From positions 9,941,793-10,005,792 of the forward strand of contig OZ024798.1 of NCBI GenBank assembly GCA_964017045.1: DNA of 64,000 nucleotides, written 5' to 3'. Every line of letters starts with the position of its first letter. The stretch's first letter is position 1. The stretch comes from Omphiscola glabra. Taxonomy: Eukaryota; Mollusca; Gastropoda; Lymnaeidae. The notes under the pieces were generated by a model. That model saw nothing but the letters and a program-made list of their open reading frames with translations. It had not been told where the DNA came from and searched no databases. The position numbers and the translations under genes are program-made. Positions 47,554-59,892 of this stretch are shown here, piece by piece.

Positions 47554-48147
47554 AGTATCTTGCATACTGTGCTGCGTAAGCGGCAGTGTCCCCGAGGAGA
47601 CTTGGGGGCATCCACATGGGGTTTGCCTCTTCGTGGCGTGGCAGACCAGTAGGTTGGACTCGTTCAACCGAAGCTAAAAACCCCGGCCAAACGCATGACT
47701 CCCAACGCAACGGGAGCAGCGACTGACATGATTACTAGTTGCTTTTGATGGATATGGGGCTTGGGTGGAGGTCAAAAATCACGTCGAGGATTTTAGCTAC
47801 GCGGCCGTGAGAAAGCCGCTCCTAGGCAACCGTTTTCGTCCCGCCACTACTCGTCCCGACCGAAGGACTCCTTGGGCGGGGGGGGGGGGGGCTGGTAACG
47901 CAACACTAACACCCCGGAGTGGAAGCAAACCGTCCTGACCCTCGGAGAGTGGACTGCGGACGCTTTAAACGCAGCGTCATCGGTCGACCGGGCTTCCCCT
48001 AGGCATGGGGGGAGTTCCCGGCCCCCTTCCGCGCGGGCTGGCGTCGGGGAGACCTTCAGTGCGCTGGCTTGTGTGGGGGGCGCGCCGGGGGGCATTAAGA
48101 GCTCACGCTCGACGGCCCACCGACGCCATCTCCTATGCGACTTTATT
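47554..48147 (+). repeat. GC-rich tandem unit 2 (594 bp)
   Basis: Begins with nearly 190 bases almost identical to 46882-47071, then follows unit 1 with greater divergence and deletions (GAGAAAGCCGCTCCTAGGC, GTGGACTGCGGACGC, CGACGGCCCACCGACGCC). It ends where the 13-base word AGTATCTTGCATA occurs a third time and passes into LINE coding sequence. Confidence 0.8.
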
Positions 48148-48560
48148 AGTATCTTGCATATGCTGATGACATAGCACTGCTAGGGTAAAGAAGTAAAGAC
48201 ATATGGATGGTGAATACGAACCAACCAGGAATTGTATAGTATATTCGATATATTTTAGGATTCCATGCAATTAGTAGTAGCAGAAATAAAAAAAAAGGTT
48301 TAATTACGCTGGGCAGGACACTTGTAAAGAAAATGCCAAATGACAGAGGATTGAAGAGGGTGCACCACCAAAACCCCAGAGGAAAACGGCTCGAAGGCGG
48401 ACTTAGGCTTAGATGGATGGATGATGTGGAAAAAGATCCACAGCTGCTGGGAATCCAAAACATGGAAAACAAAAGCATTAGTTAGGTGTGAGTAGAAGGA
48501 AGTGGTGTGACAGACCAAAGCCCTACATGGGCTGTAGCGCCAATGGGATGGATGGATTAT
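48148..48560 (+). pseudogene. LINE reverse transcriptase fragment
   Basis: Opens with YLAYADDIALLG, the catalytic motif C of a LINE RT, then a stop and a large gap, since the C-terminal block RWAGHL comes only ~140 bases later. It continues with MPNDRGLKRVHHQNPRGKR, LRWMDDVEKDPQLLGIQN and a tail with TGTAGCGCCAATGGGATGG and GGAT repeats. Most of the RT thumb region is deleted. It is a dead copy. Confidence 0.85.
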
Positions 48561-48865
48561 CTTTAAAATGCGACTTGATAAATAGGGTTTGTCAAGTTAA
48601 CTTTGAAAGCTTTGAACAACCTGCGAATCTAAGCAAATGTCAGATTCAAATCTGAAGACTGGGAGAACCTAGGGATGTCTAACGATACCCTATCAACCAA
48701 ATAACCCCCGGGAAAGGAAAGTTCCTAAATGGCTTATAAAATAGACATTTTTTTGACAAAATTTCTTCGGCACATTGACCCTATGTCTGATCTTAATTTA
48801 AAAGCGTTACGACATCAAACAATGTCATTCCTGACATTTTTATCAAACAAAAACATCTTCTAGAG

Positions 48866-49064
48866 CAGTTGTTCTCAACCTTCTTAACACCGCGACCCCT
48901 TAACACAGTTCATCATGTTATGGCGACCCCCCCAATCACAAAATTATTTTCGTTGCTACTTCAAAACTGTAGAGTACATGTGTTTTCCGATGGTCTTAGG
49001 CGACCCCTGGGAAAGGGTTGTTCGAACCCCAAAGGGGTCGCGACCCACAGGTTGAGAACCACTG
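48866..49064. mobile_element. SPIN-like hAT MITE, copy G
   Basis: The left end CAGTTGTTCTCAACC and right end GGTTGAGAACCACTG are flanked by a perfect 8-bp duplication TTCTAGAG (48858-48865 and 49065-49072). The interior matches the other copies in the reverse arrangement (GGCGACCCCTGGGAAAGGG to the right). 199 bp. Confidence 0.93.
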
Positions 49065-49072
49065 TTCTAGAG

Positions 49073-51960
49073 AATTGTTTTTCCTTCTGACATTTGTGTC
49101 TGAGCTCTTGATTTAGCTGACCAGGATACGTGATAAATAATTTAAGGCTTAAATTATTTTTTGTTAAATGCTTTAAAAGTATTCATTATTGTTAACGGCG
49201 TCTTGAAATAGCATCTTACAGTATCCGCAACCAAGGGCATGCTGGTAAAACCACAACTAGCGAGTGCATGTTGGGGTGACCCCCAGACTTGCAGCGTTGT
49301 TAAAATTTACCGAGTAATTTTTGACTGGAAGAGAAAAATTGAATAAAACCGTTACTTTTTAATATTAATGAATACTCCCTTGCGCTAATCACATTGCAGT
49401 TATAAGGTTTCAGGGAATGAGTAAATATGGAAGCCATCACGCGGGCCATGCAACCTTTTGCTGCCGCTGGGGAAGGAGTGGGGGCTGGGGGCCCCTGTTA
49501 TTTTTTTAATATGGGATTTTGGGGGGGGGGGTGACAAAATTGTGATATGGAAAGAAAATTCAATTATCAACTTTTCAGGGGGGGGGGGCACAAAATCGAA
49601 GGGGGGCAGGGGACCTCCAAAAGTCGCGGGACTTTTTAATAGCGGTTTAGTCGTCCAATATGAAATCTTTACAGCGCAGAGACAATATACGTTTTCAACA
49701 AGAAGAATGGCATTAGACAGCATCGTAAAGTCAACAAGGGTTATTTATTGTACTCTTAAGATGGGGTTTAAGGGGGGGGGTGGTGCTGCTGCCTCCTCCA
49801 CCGCTATGGTACAATTTTGGGGGGGGGGGGATTAAAAGAAACAAAACAAAAAAAAATTAAATAATAAATGCGAAATAATAATTTTGATAAAGAATTCAAC
49901 CGCAAACTTTCTAACAAAAATACACTTTACTTTTTAATATACTATAAATTATGTACAAATATTAATAAACTTAATTGGCTATTATAATTATTATTATTTT
50001 AAATTATATCATTAGACTTAGGCCGTTACTTTGTTTTGTTTTTTCAACGATTAATTGTAACTAGGAGATTTTATTTTTAAAAAAGGGGAAAAACTCTACA
50101 CAAAGTTTCCAAAAGATCTACATCGTTAAAAGCAACAATGAGTTTAAAAACTTTGTACACTATAATCGACCCTTAAGAATAAAATATCTAATTTGGTGTT
50201 GCCACATTTCATCACTTTGCTAATAATTTTAAAAATTAGGAGAACAAGACATAGAAAGGGCGAGTATATGCTGTAGGTTTGTGAAATGATCCCTTATGAA
50301 TGATATTGCGTAATACACTTATATCCATAAATTATTCGCATACTCTTGCTTTTTATATCTTAAGACGCAAAGCCTGCAAAATCAAAGGTCACGTTGTATT
50401 TCCTTGCTACAAAAGTAGAGAGATTCAGGGAATCTGATCTGTATATTAATAATTCCCTTATATTTGTGAACAAAAAACAACAAACAAAAATAAATTACTG
50501 GCAAAATCATGGGAAGTTTGACATTATCATTATGGCGAGCATATTATTAACTGTGGGTCACCGAGACCTAAACTTTTTTCTTGCTGAAGGAACTAGTAGC
50601 ATTAGAGGCGCGTACCGGGGATAAAGGAGGGAGAGGGGGGAGGGCAGTCTTGGGCGGCACTTTTGATTATATCGCTAGTTTAGGCCCACTCACACTGTAA
50701 CTATGATAATGGTAATGTATGTAAACCTATCAAATTTTTTGAAATAATATATTATTTTAATAATTCTGCCATTCAAATTATTGTTCAACTTTGAGCTTGA
50801 TCATGGTCCACTAAGTAATGTCGAAATGTCGGCATCTCTAACTCTAGTGGCTATGATTATGATCCATGATGGTTTGAATCGCCCAACAAATGACATGATA
50901 AATTAAAAGGACTTAATTTTAAATTTTAATTAACTTAATACCATCACCATGTCCATTTCTTTGTTAAATTCTCTTTGCCATGTATTGTTTGAAATTTGAA
51001 CCAAAAAGTAAACTCTTAGTTTTTTCAATCATATAATATTATCAATATTAATTTTTTGCTAGTAAATTAACTTGATTAAAAAAAAACACTATTTAAAATG
51101 GTATTTCTCATTATTATGCGAATAACATAATCCATGTCTAGACATCATCTCGCGACCTACATTTTAACTTTCGAGAAATATGAGAAATTAGCAAAAGCAA
51201 ATTAAAGTATTAAATAATGTAAATAAATTGATACTATTTTCAAAATGTATTCTTTAAAATGTAAAAACATATTTTAACTTTTAAAATAAGTATAACGGAA
51301 TTAACAATTCGTCGAGATTGTCGCACATGTCGAACTTCCTGTTAATGTCGGTCATTTCAGATTCTATCTGATTACACACTTTATAGTTTCATTGGACACC
51401 AAAATATTGGGAAAATACCACATTTAATCAAATTTGGGTTTTATTTTATTAAATTATCCATTGTTAGCATTGGAAATACCACTGACACAACCATTAATGC
51501 CATCAGCGGTAAGCAATGTGTTATCGACTAGATGGCTCAGCTGTGCTTGTAACTCGCCTAAACTTAAATTAAGTTAAATTCTACTGGCTACAATAAAGCT
51601 ACTCTTTAAAAAAATGAATTTAGCCTAGTCCTCTATTTTTTATTACATAGTAAAGTTGGTGGTATGGTCTTTTTATTAGTTACTCTATCATGCCTAAATG
51701 AAGCCTGTTAGACAAATCAATAAGTATTGTAGTATTGAATATGCTGCAAATCAATGTAAATTTGCACAATTCAATAACTAATTTAGGCCTATCTTACTTA
51801 TTACTTTTAGTTATTAAATAATAACATTATTCAATAATGAATTATAAGAAAAATAGGAGCCTGAGCAGGGACTAAGTTTAGTAATGCCAGTGGTGTTGAA
51901 ACTTGGGACTCTTTGGTCGACAATTTAATAAAATAAGTGATCTGTACCGGTACGCTACAC
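49073..51960. other. Intergenic, no gene seen
   Basis: G runs at about 49519-49531, 49579-49588, 49770-49778 and 49819-49830. From 50 kb the sequence becomes uniformly AT-rich with few repeats. The small frame at 50394-50624 has no recognisable homology. Confidence 0.5.
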
Positions 51961-52118
51961 CAGACCTGTTTACCCTCAAACTCTTAAAATCGTACAATAT
52001 TATCACAAAATAGTTCAAAACATTATTGTAATAGTAAAAAATAAACATACTGTATATATAATTTATACACCTCAAAATCATATATTGTACGCCAAAATCG
52101 TAAGAGTAAACAGGTCTG
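51961..52118. mobile_element. Small MITE, CAGACCTGTTTAC family
   Basis: Starts CAGACCTGTTTACCCTC and ends with the complement of CAGACCTGTTTACTCTTACG. It is flanked by CTACAC on both sides (51955-51960 and 52119-52124). The interior is AT-rich with no coding sequence. Related pieces lie at 7231-7387, 53453-53530 and 54118-54237. Confidence 0.8.
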
Positions 52119-52124
52119 CTACAC

Positions 52125-52620
52125 TTACATACACACTAAATCACTAATGACTAGTGGACATTTACTACAATACAGGCTTAGGAATAAGTATAAGGCAAGG
52201 TTGAAAGGCTACCTTATTTTTATTAGGCTTGCATGAAATTTACTTTTTAGAACGCAAAATGGATATACCAACACTAACTGCCCAGCATTAAGGAAAGAAA
52301 GTAATAAAAAAGCCATTTGAATAAGTTGCTAATTAGTTAATTAGGCCAAGCTCACGGCAGGGCTACTGCCCACTCTAACTCGGGCTACTGAAATTCATGA
52401 AGACAAATGCCACGGCGTAGTCCATATTATTTAGGCTATTACGCTACTACTAACACCTACTGTCTATTACATTTACAATGACAATACATAAGTGTTATTA
52501 ATGTTACTCTCTAGTTTGAGAAGGCCTGATGATTAGCTGATTACTGATGCTACACAAAGGGACATAGGCCTTTAAGTAAACCAGTTTTAATATCACACAA
52601 ATATTTTTATAATTATATTA
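52125..52620. other. Intergenic, no gene seen
   Basis: No gene; AT-rich single-copy-looking sequence. Confidence 0.5.
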
Positions 52621-52624
52621 TTAA

Positions 52625-53193
52625 CCCTATTGAGATGACTGGGCAGATCTATTGGCCCAAGAGTCAGTTGTGAAAAAAGATGAAGGGCTGATCCATCTGC
52701 CCAATAATACAAGCCTAGATATTGGCTGGCTGGTTTTCCTACCAGCTAATCAGATTGTTTCTCACATTTCTTGCTCATCTCTGCATTTAAATGGCAGCTT
52801 CCAATGATAGCTTATGGTGATTTGTAATTTTATATGAACATTTTTTTGTACTAAGTGACCTTTATAAATGCTTCAATCTTATGCCTATACACATGCCACA
52901 CATCAAAGCATCCTCAGTGTAATATTTTATGCAGTTTTTCCACATTGAATCTCATGCAAATGCTTGTTAGGACTTAATAAGGCTTTAACTCTCAGAAACA
53001 TCTGTAGCAAGACATGTTTATTCTAAATGTAAAAATGTAATGGTGGTTCGCTGCTGTGAAAACGCAGCAGGACACACCAGAAAAAAGTATAAATAAGAGA
53101 TTTTAGGTTTGTAAAGCTATTACGTTATTTTTTATAATTTTTTTTTGAAAAGTAGTTGCAGGGCTTGTGAAAAGGGCTCCATCTCAAGAGGGG
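52625..53193 (+). mobile_element. piggyBac-like MITE, TTAA-flanked
   Basis: TTAA lies on both sides (52621-52624 and 53194-53197), with ends CCCTATTGAGATG and the complement of CCCCTCTTGAGATG. The left ~180 bases parallel the larger element at 5703 (GATCTATTGGCCCAA, ATACAAGCCTAGATATTGG, CCAGCTAATCA). No transposase reading frame remains. Confidence 0.82.
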
Positions 53194-53197
53194 TTAA

Positions 53198-54747
53198 CTA
53201 TTAATTCAGAAGTGCGTGAGAGGGAATAACGTTTTATAATTATTATGAATTTTGACTTGCATTTTTTTCGAATTCTATAGTCTCCTATGATCTTTAGACT
53301 ATAATATGTCAAGACAACTAATGGCCCAGTGAAAACCTTAAATCCAACCCACAAAACCCGCCGGGGAACTACTGGGTTAATGTTGTTTTTGTGAAATTTA
53401 CAAACGGAACAATTATCTTTTAAAGGCTATATATAACTTAATAATGGCAGCAGACTTGTTTACTCTTATATTATGATTTGGGTGTACAATGTATTATTTT
53501 GATTTTTTTTACGATTGTGCGCCAAGACCTGTCACAACTACGACTTTAAGAAACTGTGTTGAAAATATATAAATTCTGTTACTTTTTCTGATTAAAAATT
53601 ACATTTTTGGTTGTTGGTTATAATCTGCTTTCTACATCCAGCAGTGAATTGATTGATTGGGGAACAAAATTACATTTGCTCTGAAATGGGAAGGCATTGT
53701 TGTAGATGTAGGAGATTTTGGGTATGGGAATGGGGGGGATCTAAATATTCAAGCCTATAAAATTAACACCACCATATTTTTGTAATGATAGTGGTGATGG
53801 TCATATTGTTGCTTTGTGTGTTTTCAAAATTAACTCACTAGAAACGGCAACAGTAATATTAGCGTAGTTACCGTAGTGACTATTATCCTAAATTTTAGTC
53901 AATCCTCTCTTTTGTTTTCTTCGTTGCTGTAAGGCGTAATTTTGTGACATAATTATTTAGTTCGGTCTGCATGTTCCTCTATAAATTAATATCTATAGCA
54001 AATACAGGTCTGCAAAACAAAGTGACCCCAGATTGCAATATAATCGTCGGTCATCTACTTTTAGAAGTTACAGTTTTTTACTCCAGCTTTACTCGATCCC
54101 ACAAGACATGTGATGCGAGTAGTTATTGTATACATTATACATACTGTATGTTTATTTATTTTCTATTAAGAAACTGTATTGTATGATTATGAGAGGATAT
54201 TTTACGATTTTAGGAGTTTGAGGGTAAACAGGTCTGTGACAGTGTTATAAAAGATTTCTCATAAGCACAGCATTAGTGAAGTGTTATTATTTGGTTTTGT
54301 CTTGGGTCTTGTACAGAAAAAATAGGATCTACTTATATTATTTTCCAGATTGCGCTGATGTATTTTTAATTAATGCTTAATTAAGGAAGCTCCTAGGCTT
54401 ATATATTAAACTTTATCATTTAATAATTAAAGCTATAAAGTTAAATTAAGGAAATCATTTTAATTTTATTTCTTGTCATAATCAAATATTTTAGCAAGTT
54501 TGTCCAATCTTTGTGATCAAAAGAGGTAATTTTTTTAAATGATGAGAAGCAAATATCTCAATGATAAATGACTCACAGTGAAAAATTATCAGATACTTGA
54601 AGTTTACTTTTTTAAAATTTACATAGGACTAAGTCTAAGTGCTTTAAAAAAAAATTAATTATTATTTTAACAGTTACTAGAAATTCCTGTAAATTGGGGT
54701 AAAAAATTATGTTTTAGAAATACATTATATTAATTTTGTATTCATAG
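53198..54747. other. Region upstream of importin alpha; MITE pieces
   Basis: Probable intron or 5' flank of the importin alpha gene. Pieces of the CAGACCTGTTTAC MITE lie at 53453-53530 and 54118-54237. A 5' untranslated exon is expected because the start codon directly follows a splice acceptor, but none could be identified. Confidence 0.45.
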
Positions 54748-57700
54748 ATGTCTGAAGCACCAGGCCCAGCCAACCACAGATTGAAATCTTACAAAAATAA
54801 AGCTTTAGATTCTCAGGAGCTAAGAAGGCGACGAGAAGAAGAAGGAATCCAGCTGAGAAAACAAAAACGAGACGAACAGGTAGAATAATCTCTGCAGTAA
54901 TACTTAATCTCAAATTATATTTTTCATTGAAATTAGGCTCTATGTTACTATTAACTGTTAGCAATTTCAAATTGGGAACCTCTCACCTATTATGTTAACT
55001 TGTGCTGTAGTGTTAGGCTGTATGATTTCATCATTTGAGATTTTGATTTTTAAATGCTATTGTGGCTTACATTCTCATTTTAAAAGCAGAATATTGCTGC
55101 TTGTGGCATAAGTGGACAACAATGCACCTGTTTATTGGATGCAAAAATGCAAATTATTTACCCTTTGTTCCTCCAGCATTTTAAATGCTAGCATTAGCAA
55201 GTACAGTAGTACTACTCAAGATAATTGATGTTTCATTGTCACAGTTTACAAGCATTTATTTATTTGTAAACTCAATTTTTGCTGGGGGGAAAGGTTCAGA
55301 TCATTTTTGGTAAACCTTAGAAATAATGGGGATGAAAATATTTTCATTAGTATTTCACAATCTCTGCAAAACAGATTGGTTTCAACAATTTTTGAGACTA
55401 TGCTAAAAAAATTGCATGCTAACTTTATATTTCACAATAGTCCTTAGGGAATATTTACCACAACTCCCAGCTTTTCCTTGCCTCAAAAGCGCAACTGTGA
55501 TTCATTTTCTTGAAGACTGTTCAAATACCTGTTGCTGAAATTCTCAGGACTATTTGTAAAAACAGTTACCGTATTTTACGGACTATAAAACGAATTTTTT
55601 CTGCGAAAAATTGCCTCCAAAATTCAGGTGCGTCTTATACTCGAAATTAATATACAAATGGTAAAAATGTTATTTTTCTTTTAACAATTGCTTAAAAATT
55701 AAGGTGCGTCTTATAGTCCATAGCGTTTTCTAATCCACCACAGATCTTTAAAAGAAGAAATGTTGCAGTACCTGAAAATGATGAAATTGGCTCAACAACA
55801 GATTTACAAGATTCCATGGTCACACCAACTGTAAGAATTTTATCTTCATTTTTAATTATTTTTTTTTTGTACTCATACTTTTTATCTTATACAACTAATA
55901 AATTGAATAAGCCTGTTTTGAAATGTGTCCTTAATTATTTTAAAGCTTCTTTGTATAGTCACATTAATTACAAAATGATTTTTTATTATTATATCAGGGA
56001 GGAATAAGCCCTGAAATGGTGCAAGCTTTGTATAGTGATGAGCTTGAAGAACAAGAAATGGCAACACAAAAATTTAGAAAGCTTTTATCAAGGGGTAAAG
56101 TATCTTTGTTAATAAATGTGAATTTAGGTTTTCTGCTATATTTCTTCAAAAGTGGGGGAAGGGGTAGGAAGGAATAGGGATGCTGATTTTACCATCAGAT
56201 TTGAAAAGATAAATGAGGCATGCCCACCATTTAATTTAATATGTTACTGAATTTAACTTCTAATTGTAACATTATATTTTAATATGTAATGAATTTAACT
56301 TGTAATTCTAACACTATATTTTAATATGTACTGAATTTAACTTCTAATTCTAATAGGATATTTTCAACTTAATTTTAAAAATATCGCCCTGTTGGCATTC
56401 TGCATTTTATTGCATGTATTATCTGTACAGTATAGACAACATGCCATGTTCACAAACTGATTTACAAATTAGAATTAACAAAAATGTTTGTGTCTGAAAA
56501 ATGAAACAGCACTAAGTCTATGTTGAAACGTATTGTATAGAAAAAGTATATTTTATAAAGCTTGTTTGTAATTGTGATGTCGAATTCAGGATACAAGATT
56601 GATGTTTTCTTTATTTTCAGAACCTAATCCTCCCATAGATGAAGTCATACAAACTGGCATCATACCTAGATTTGTAGAATTTTTGCAGCGAGACAACAGT
56701 TGGTCTTTACAGGTGTGTAAACTCACAGTAAAAAATTCATAAGCAAGTTTATCAATTAGTCTTACACTTGTTGAACTTTGATATTTGTTTGATATAAATG
56801 CTAATCAATGTTGTTCACCTTCTGTTGAATTCAGACTTAAGAGTAATGTTTAATAATGCATAGTAAGTAAGGTTTATTCTTTAAAATGTTTATAATAATT
56901 TGATTGTATCAACAGTTTGAAGCTGCTTGGGCTCTGACAAATATTGCTTCTGGTACATCACTTCAGACTAGAATGGTCATCAGTGCTGGAGCAGTACCTA
57001 TTTTTATTCGTTTACTCAATTCTGAAATAGAAGATGTGCAAGAGCAGGTAGCCTAGCTATAATCACTCTTTAAGCGTAGTATGCTTTAGTTCCTGTTTAA
57101 ATAATCTGCCTAAAGATTTGACCCAACATTTTTATTTCTTTAAGAATTGCTTTCTAATGCATTTTTTCTGCAATAATATGGTTGGCTGTTTTCAGAAGAG
57201 GTTAGTACTGAGGTTAAAATGTGATCTTTATTAGTGTTGACCATGTGTATTTTATAATCATCTTTAAAGTGTGCTATAAAGCTGTTAATATTTTGTACTG
57301 CAACAAAATTACTTTTCGTGTTAACTGTTTTACAATGGGAACAAATTCTAAATTAACTTTTTTTAGATTTTTAAAATAATTGTTAATATTAAAGACTGTT
57401 CAACTGTTTAAGTTATATTTAGAATCTTTAAAAACATCTGCAAAAAATAAATTAAAAATTAAGTTGCTAGTAGAATATTTAATAATGAATAATGAAAGGA
57501 TACTTCTACTTTTGGTGAATTCTGACATAACTTTCAGAAAAATAATTTCAGTTTGCATTCTGTATAAATGAAAAATGCCATTAAATGTGCTTAATTTAAC
57601 TATACATGGTTTTGGGTTTTAAAGTTGATGAACTGTAAAACAAAAGCATTTATAAATTATATTAAGCATAACAATAATAGTAAAAAATAACAGAATTTTG

Positions 57701-59616
57701 GAATTGTAACAGACGTAACACGAAAAAGACATATTTTAGTTAGTGTCTTTTTTGTCGATTTCCTTAGAAATTTGCTTAAATTGAAATATATCATTTCAAA
57801 CTAATTATCTCAGTGTTAACTTTTCTCAGGAATTTTTTTTTTTAAATACCCGTACTTAGAAAGCACATTTTAAAAAAATATAGACAAAAAAATAAAATAA
57901 TGTAACTGACGAATCGTGTCTGTATGCAATTAATCAAAAATAAAATGCCAATTGTGTCTTAATTCTTTTACATAATTACAAAAAATTAACTTTATCAATT
58001 ATAATGTACTTAAAAACTATAAATAACATTGTTTTATGCTTGTCCATCATGTGACATCGACTATGATGATAAAAATTGTCTATATTCGTTAGATGTACAC
58101 AAAATAAAATTCAACAAAATGTCTGTTTAAAATGTGGAGACGACATGTTTTTAATTCAGGATGGCCACCAGGTCATGTGCCAAACAAAATAAAAATCCTA
58201 AAAATGACTCCACATAAGATGCAGGAAATATTTTAGCACCACATTTAATGCAATTTCATTGTTGATGTTGTGTCCACTTCTACATGGAACTCACCAGTTG
58301 GTAGAGTTAAAAAAGAAAAATATCAGATATAAACACATTACATAATTCAGTGAATACCTAAATGCTACAGCCATGCTGTGTGTCCTTACACTTTCTCTAG
58401 TGTTAATAAATAGCTGCGCATAATTCATGTGTTGGGTAATAGGTAATTTTTTTATAATTTATTCACTTGATAATGCATAATTTTTGTATCTCAGGCTGTG
58501 TGGGCTTTGGGTAACATAGCTGGAGACAGCCCAGAATGCAGAGACTATGTACTGAATGAGGGGATTCTGGTGCCTCTATTACAGTAAGCTATTTACTTGA
58601 TATAATTTTTATACAAAATGTTTGCCGGTTAATTAGGATAGTTAGATGAAATAGAATATAGAGCAGTGTTTTCCAATCTGCGGCGCTTAAGGATAGTAAA
58701 AATGAAATAGAATTATAGCAGTGTTTAGACAAGTTATGTAAAATTAAGATATAAATGTTCAGGTTTAAAAAAAAAAAATTTGATTAATATCTTTCTATAT
58801 GTAATAAGTTGCAAGTGCATCCTCTTATTGCTAAAGGTTTCTTTGAAATTCAAAAAATAAATTATCGAGTCCATTATTTTCAAGTTTGGAATTTTTACTT
58901 TTGTAAGGGTGCGAGGCTATACAGATAAACTCGTAGGGAGTGTGGGGGATAGAAAAGGTTTCGGGAACACTTAAATATTATATAAATTTATTCCATGAAT
59001 TTTCAATATATTTGATTTTGTGGCCATCACTTGAGTCTCATTTTTCAGTCTTCTTAGCAAATGTGCAAGTTTATCTATGACAAGAAATGCTGTCTGGTGT
59101 CTGTCCAACTTGTGCAGAGGAAAAAATCCACCTCCAGATTTTAACAAGGTGAATTTAGAATTATGAACAGTTGAAGTTTAACATGATGATAAGTAGATCC
59201 AAACTATCATCTTAAAAATAGCCTACCTTCAATTCATTAAGGTTGTTCTGTTAAAAAATCTGCTCAGTTATATGAACAAATAAAATTTATTTGGAGCTTT
59301 TACATTTATTTTTTTTTTTAGTTTATTTGATAAATAAAGTTAGACATGTCATGTATAAACTTAATAGATATTGTAAAATTTACACTAAGCATGGTTTCCA
59401 AACATATGAAACCTAACTGTAAATTGAATGCATATTTTATCCATTTGACCAGGTGTGCCCAGCCTTACCGGTTCTTGCACGTCTCCTGTATCACTCCGAT
59501 AAGGACGTCTTGGCTGATGCTTGCTGGGCTCTTTCATACTTATCAGATGGTCCCAATGAAAAAATACAGTCTGTAATAGACTCAGGCGTCTGCAGAAGAC
59601 TAGTTGAACTGCTTAT
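54748..59616 (+). CDS. KPNA: Importin subunit alpha (karyopherin alpha), N-terminal 297 residues
   Basis: Adaptor that binds classical nuclear localisation signals and, through its IBB domain, importin beta for nuclear import. Coding exons: 54748-54879, 55744-55830, 55998-56094, 56621-56712, 56916-57047, 58495-58583, 59049-59148, 59453-59616. All introns are GT-AG and phases join without a break (297 codons plus 2 bases). The ATG follows directly on an acceptor (TTCATAG), so a 5' noncoding exon is implied. IBB domain: residues 10-50 ([35 protein letters not shown]). ARM repeats carry the NLS-binding Trp/Asn ladder: [28 protein letters not shown], and [13 protein letters not shown] where Asn is Tyr, as in the family. 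Exon 9 ends in RRLVELLM, the Met codon split by the intron. The rest (about 45% of a ~530-residue protein) lies beyond the window. Sequence is closest to the KPNA1/5/6 group. Confidence 0.96.
55568..55730. mobile_element. MITE-like insertion in importin alpha intron, next to exon 3
   Basis: The left arm CCGTATTTTACGGACTATAA and right arm TTATAGTCC form the ends of a well-known animal MITE type (GGACTATAA core). GGTGCGTCTTATA occurs twice inside. The right end lies about 13 bases before the exon at 55744, so it abuts the splice acceptor region. Confidence 0.7.
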
Positions 59617-59892
59617 GTAAGTTGGTTTATGTTTCTAAGTGTTGAAGAAAGCATATAGGTTTATGATATGATTAGTATTTTTTAAATTAATTTTCTTTTG
59701 CTGTAAGTAGTTACTGACTTGTCTGCATGCATGCAGGGCCGGCCCTACCAATGGCGGGGCCCTATGCGAAACGGATTGCGCGGGGCCCAGTCTGGGTAGG
59801 GATAAGGATAATAAGTGAAAATTATGATTTTGTATTAGAAAATAAATTCGTCTTTGCATTTTATTAATTCTTTATTAAGTACAAAATCATGA

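Noticed and set aside
47266..47710. GC-rich overlapping frames
   Set aside because: They lie in the tandem GC-rich unit and are not preserved in the second unit.
58670..58690. GCAGTGTTTTCCAATCTGCGG as another hAT end in an importin alpha intron
   Set aside because: Only one end is visible; too little to call.
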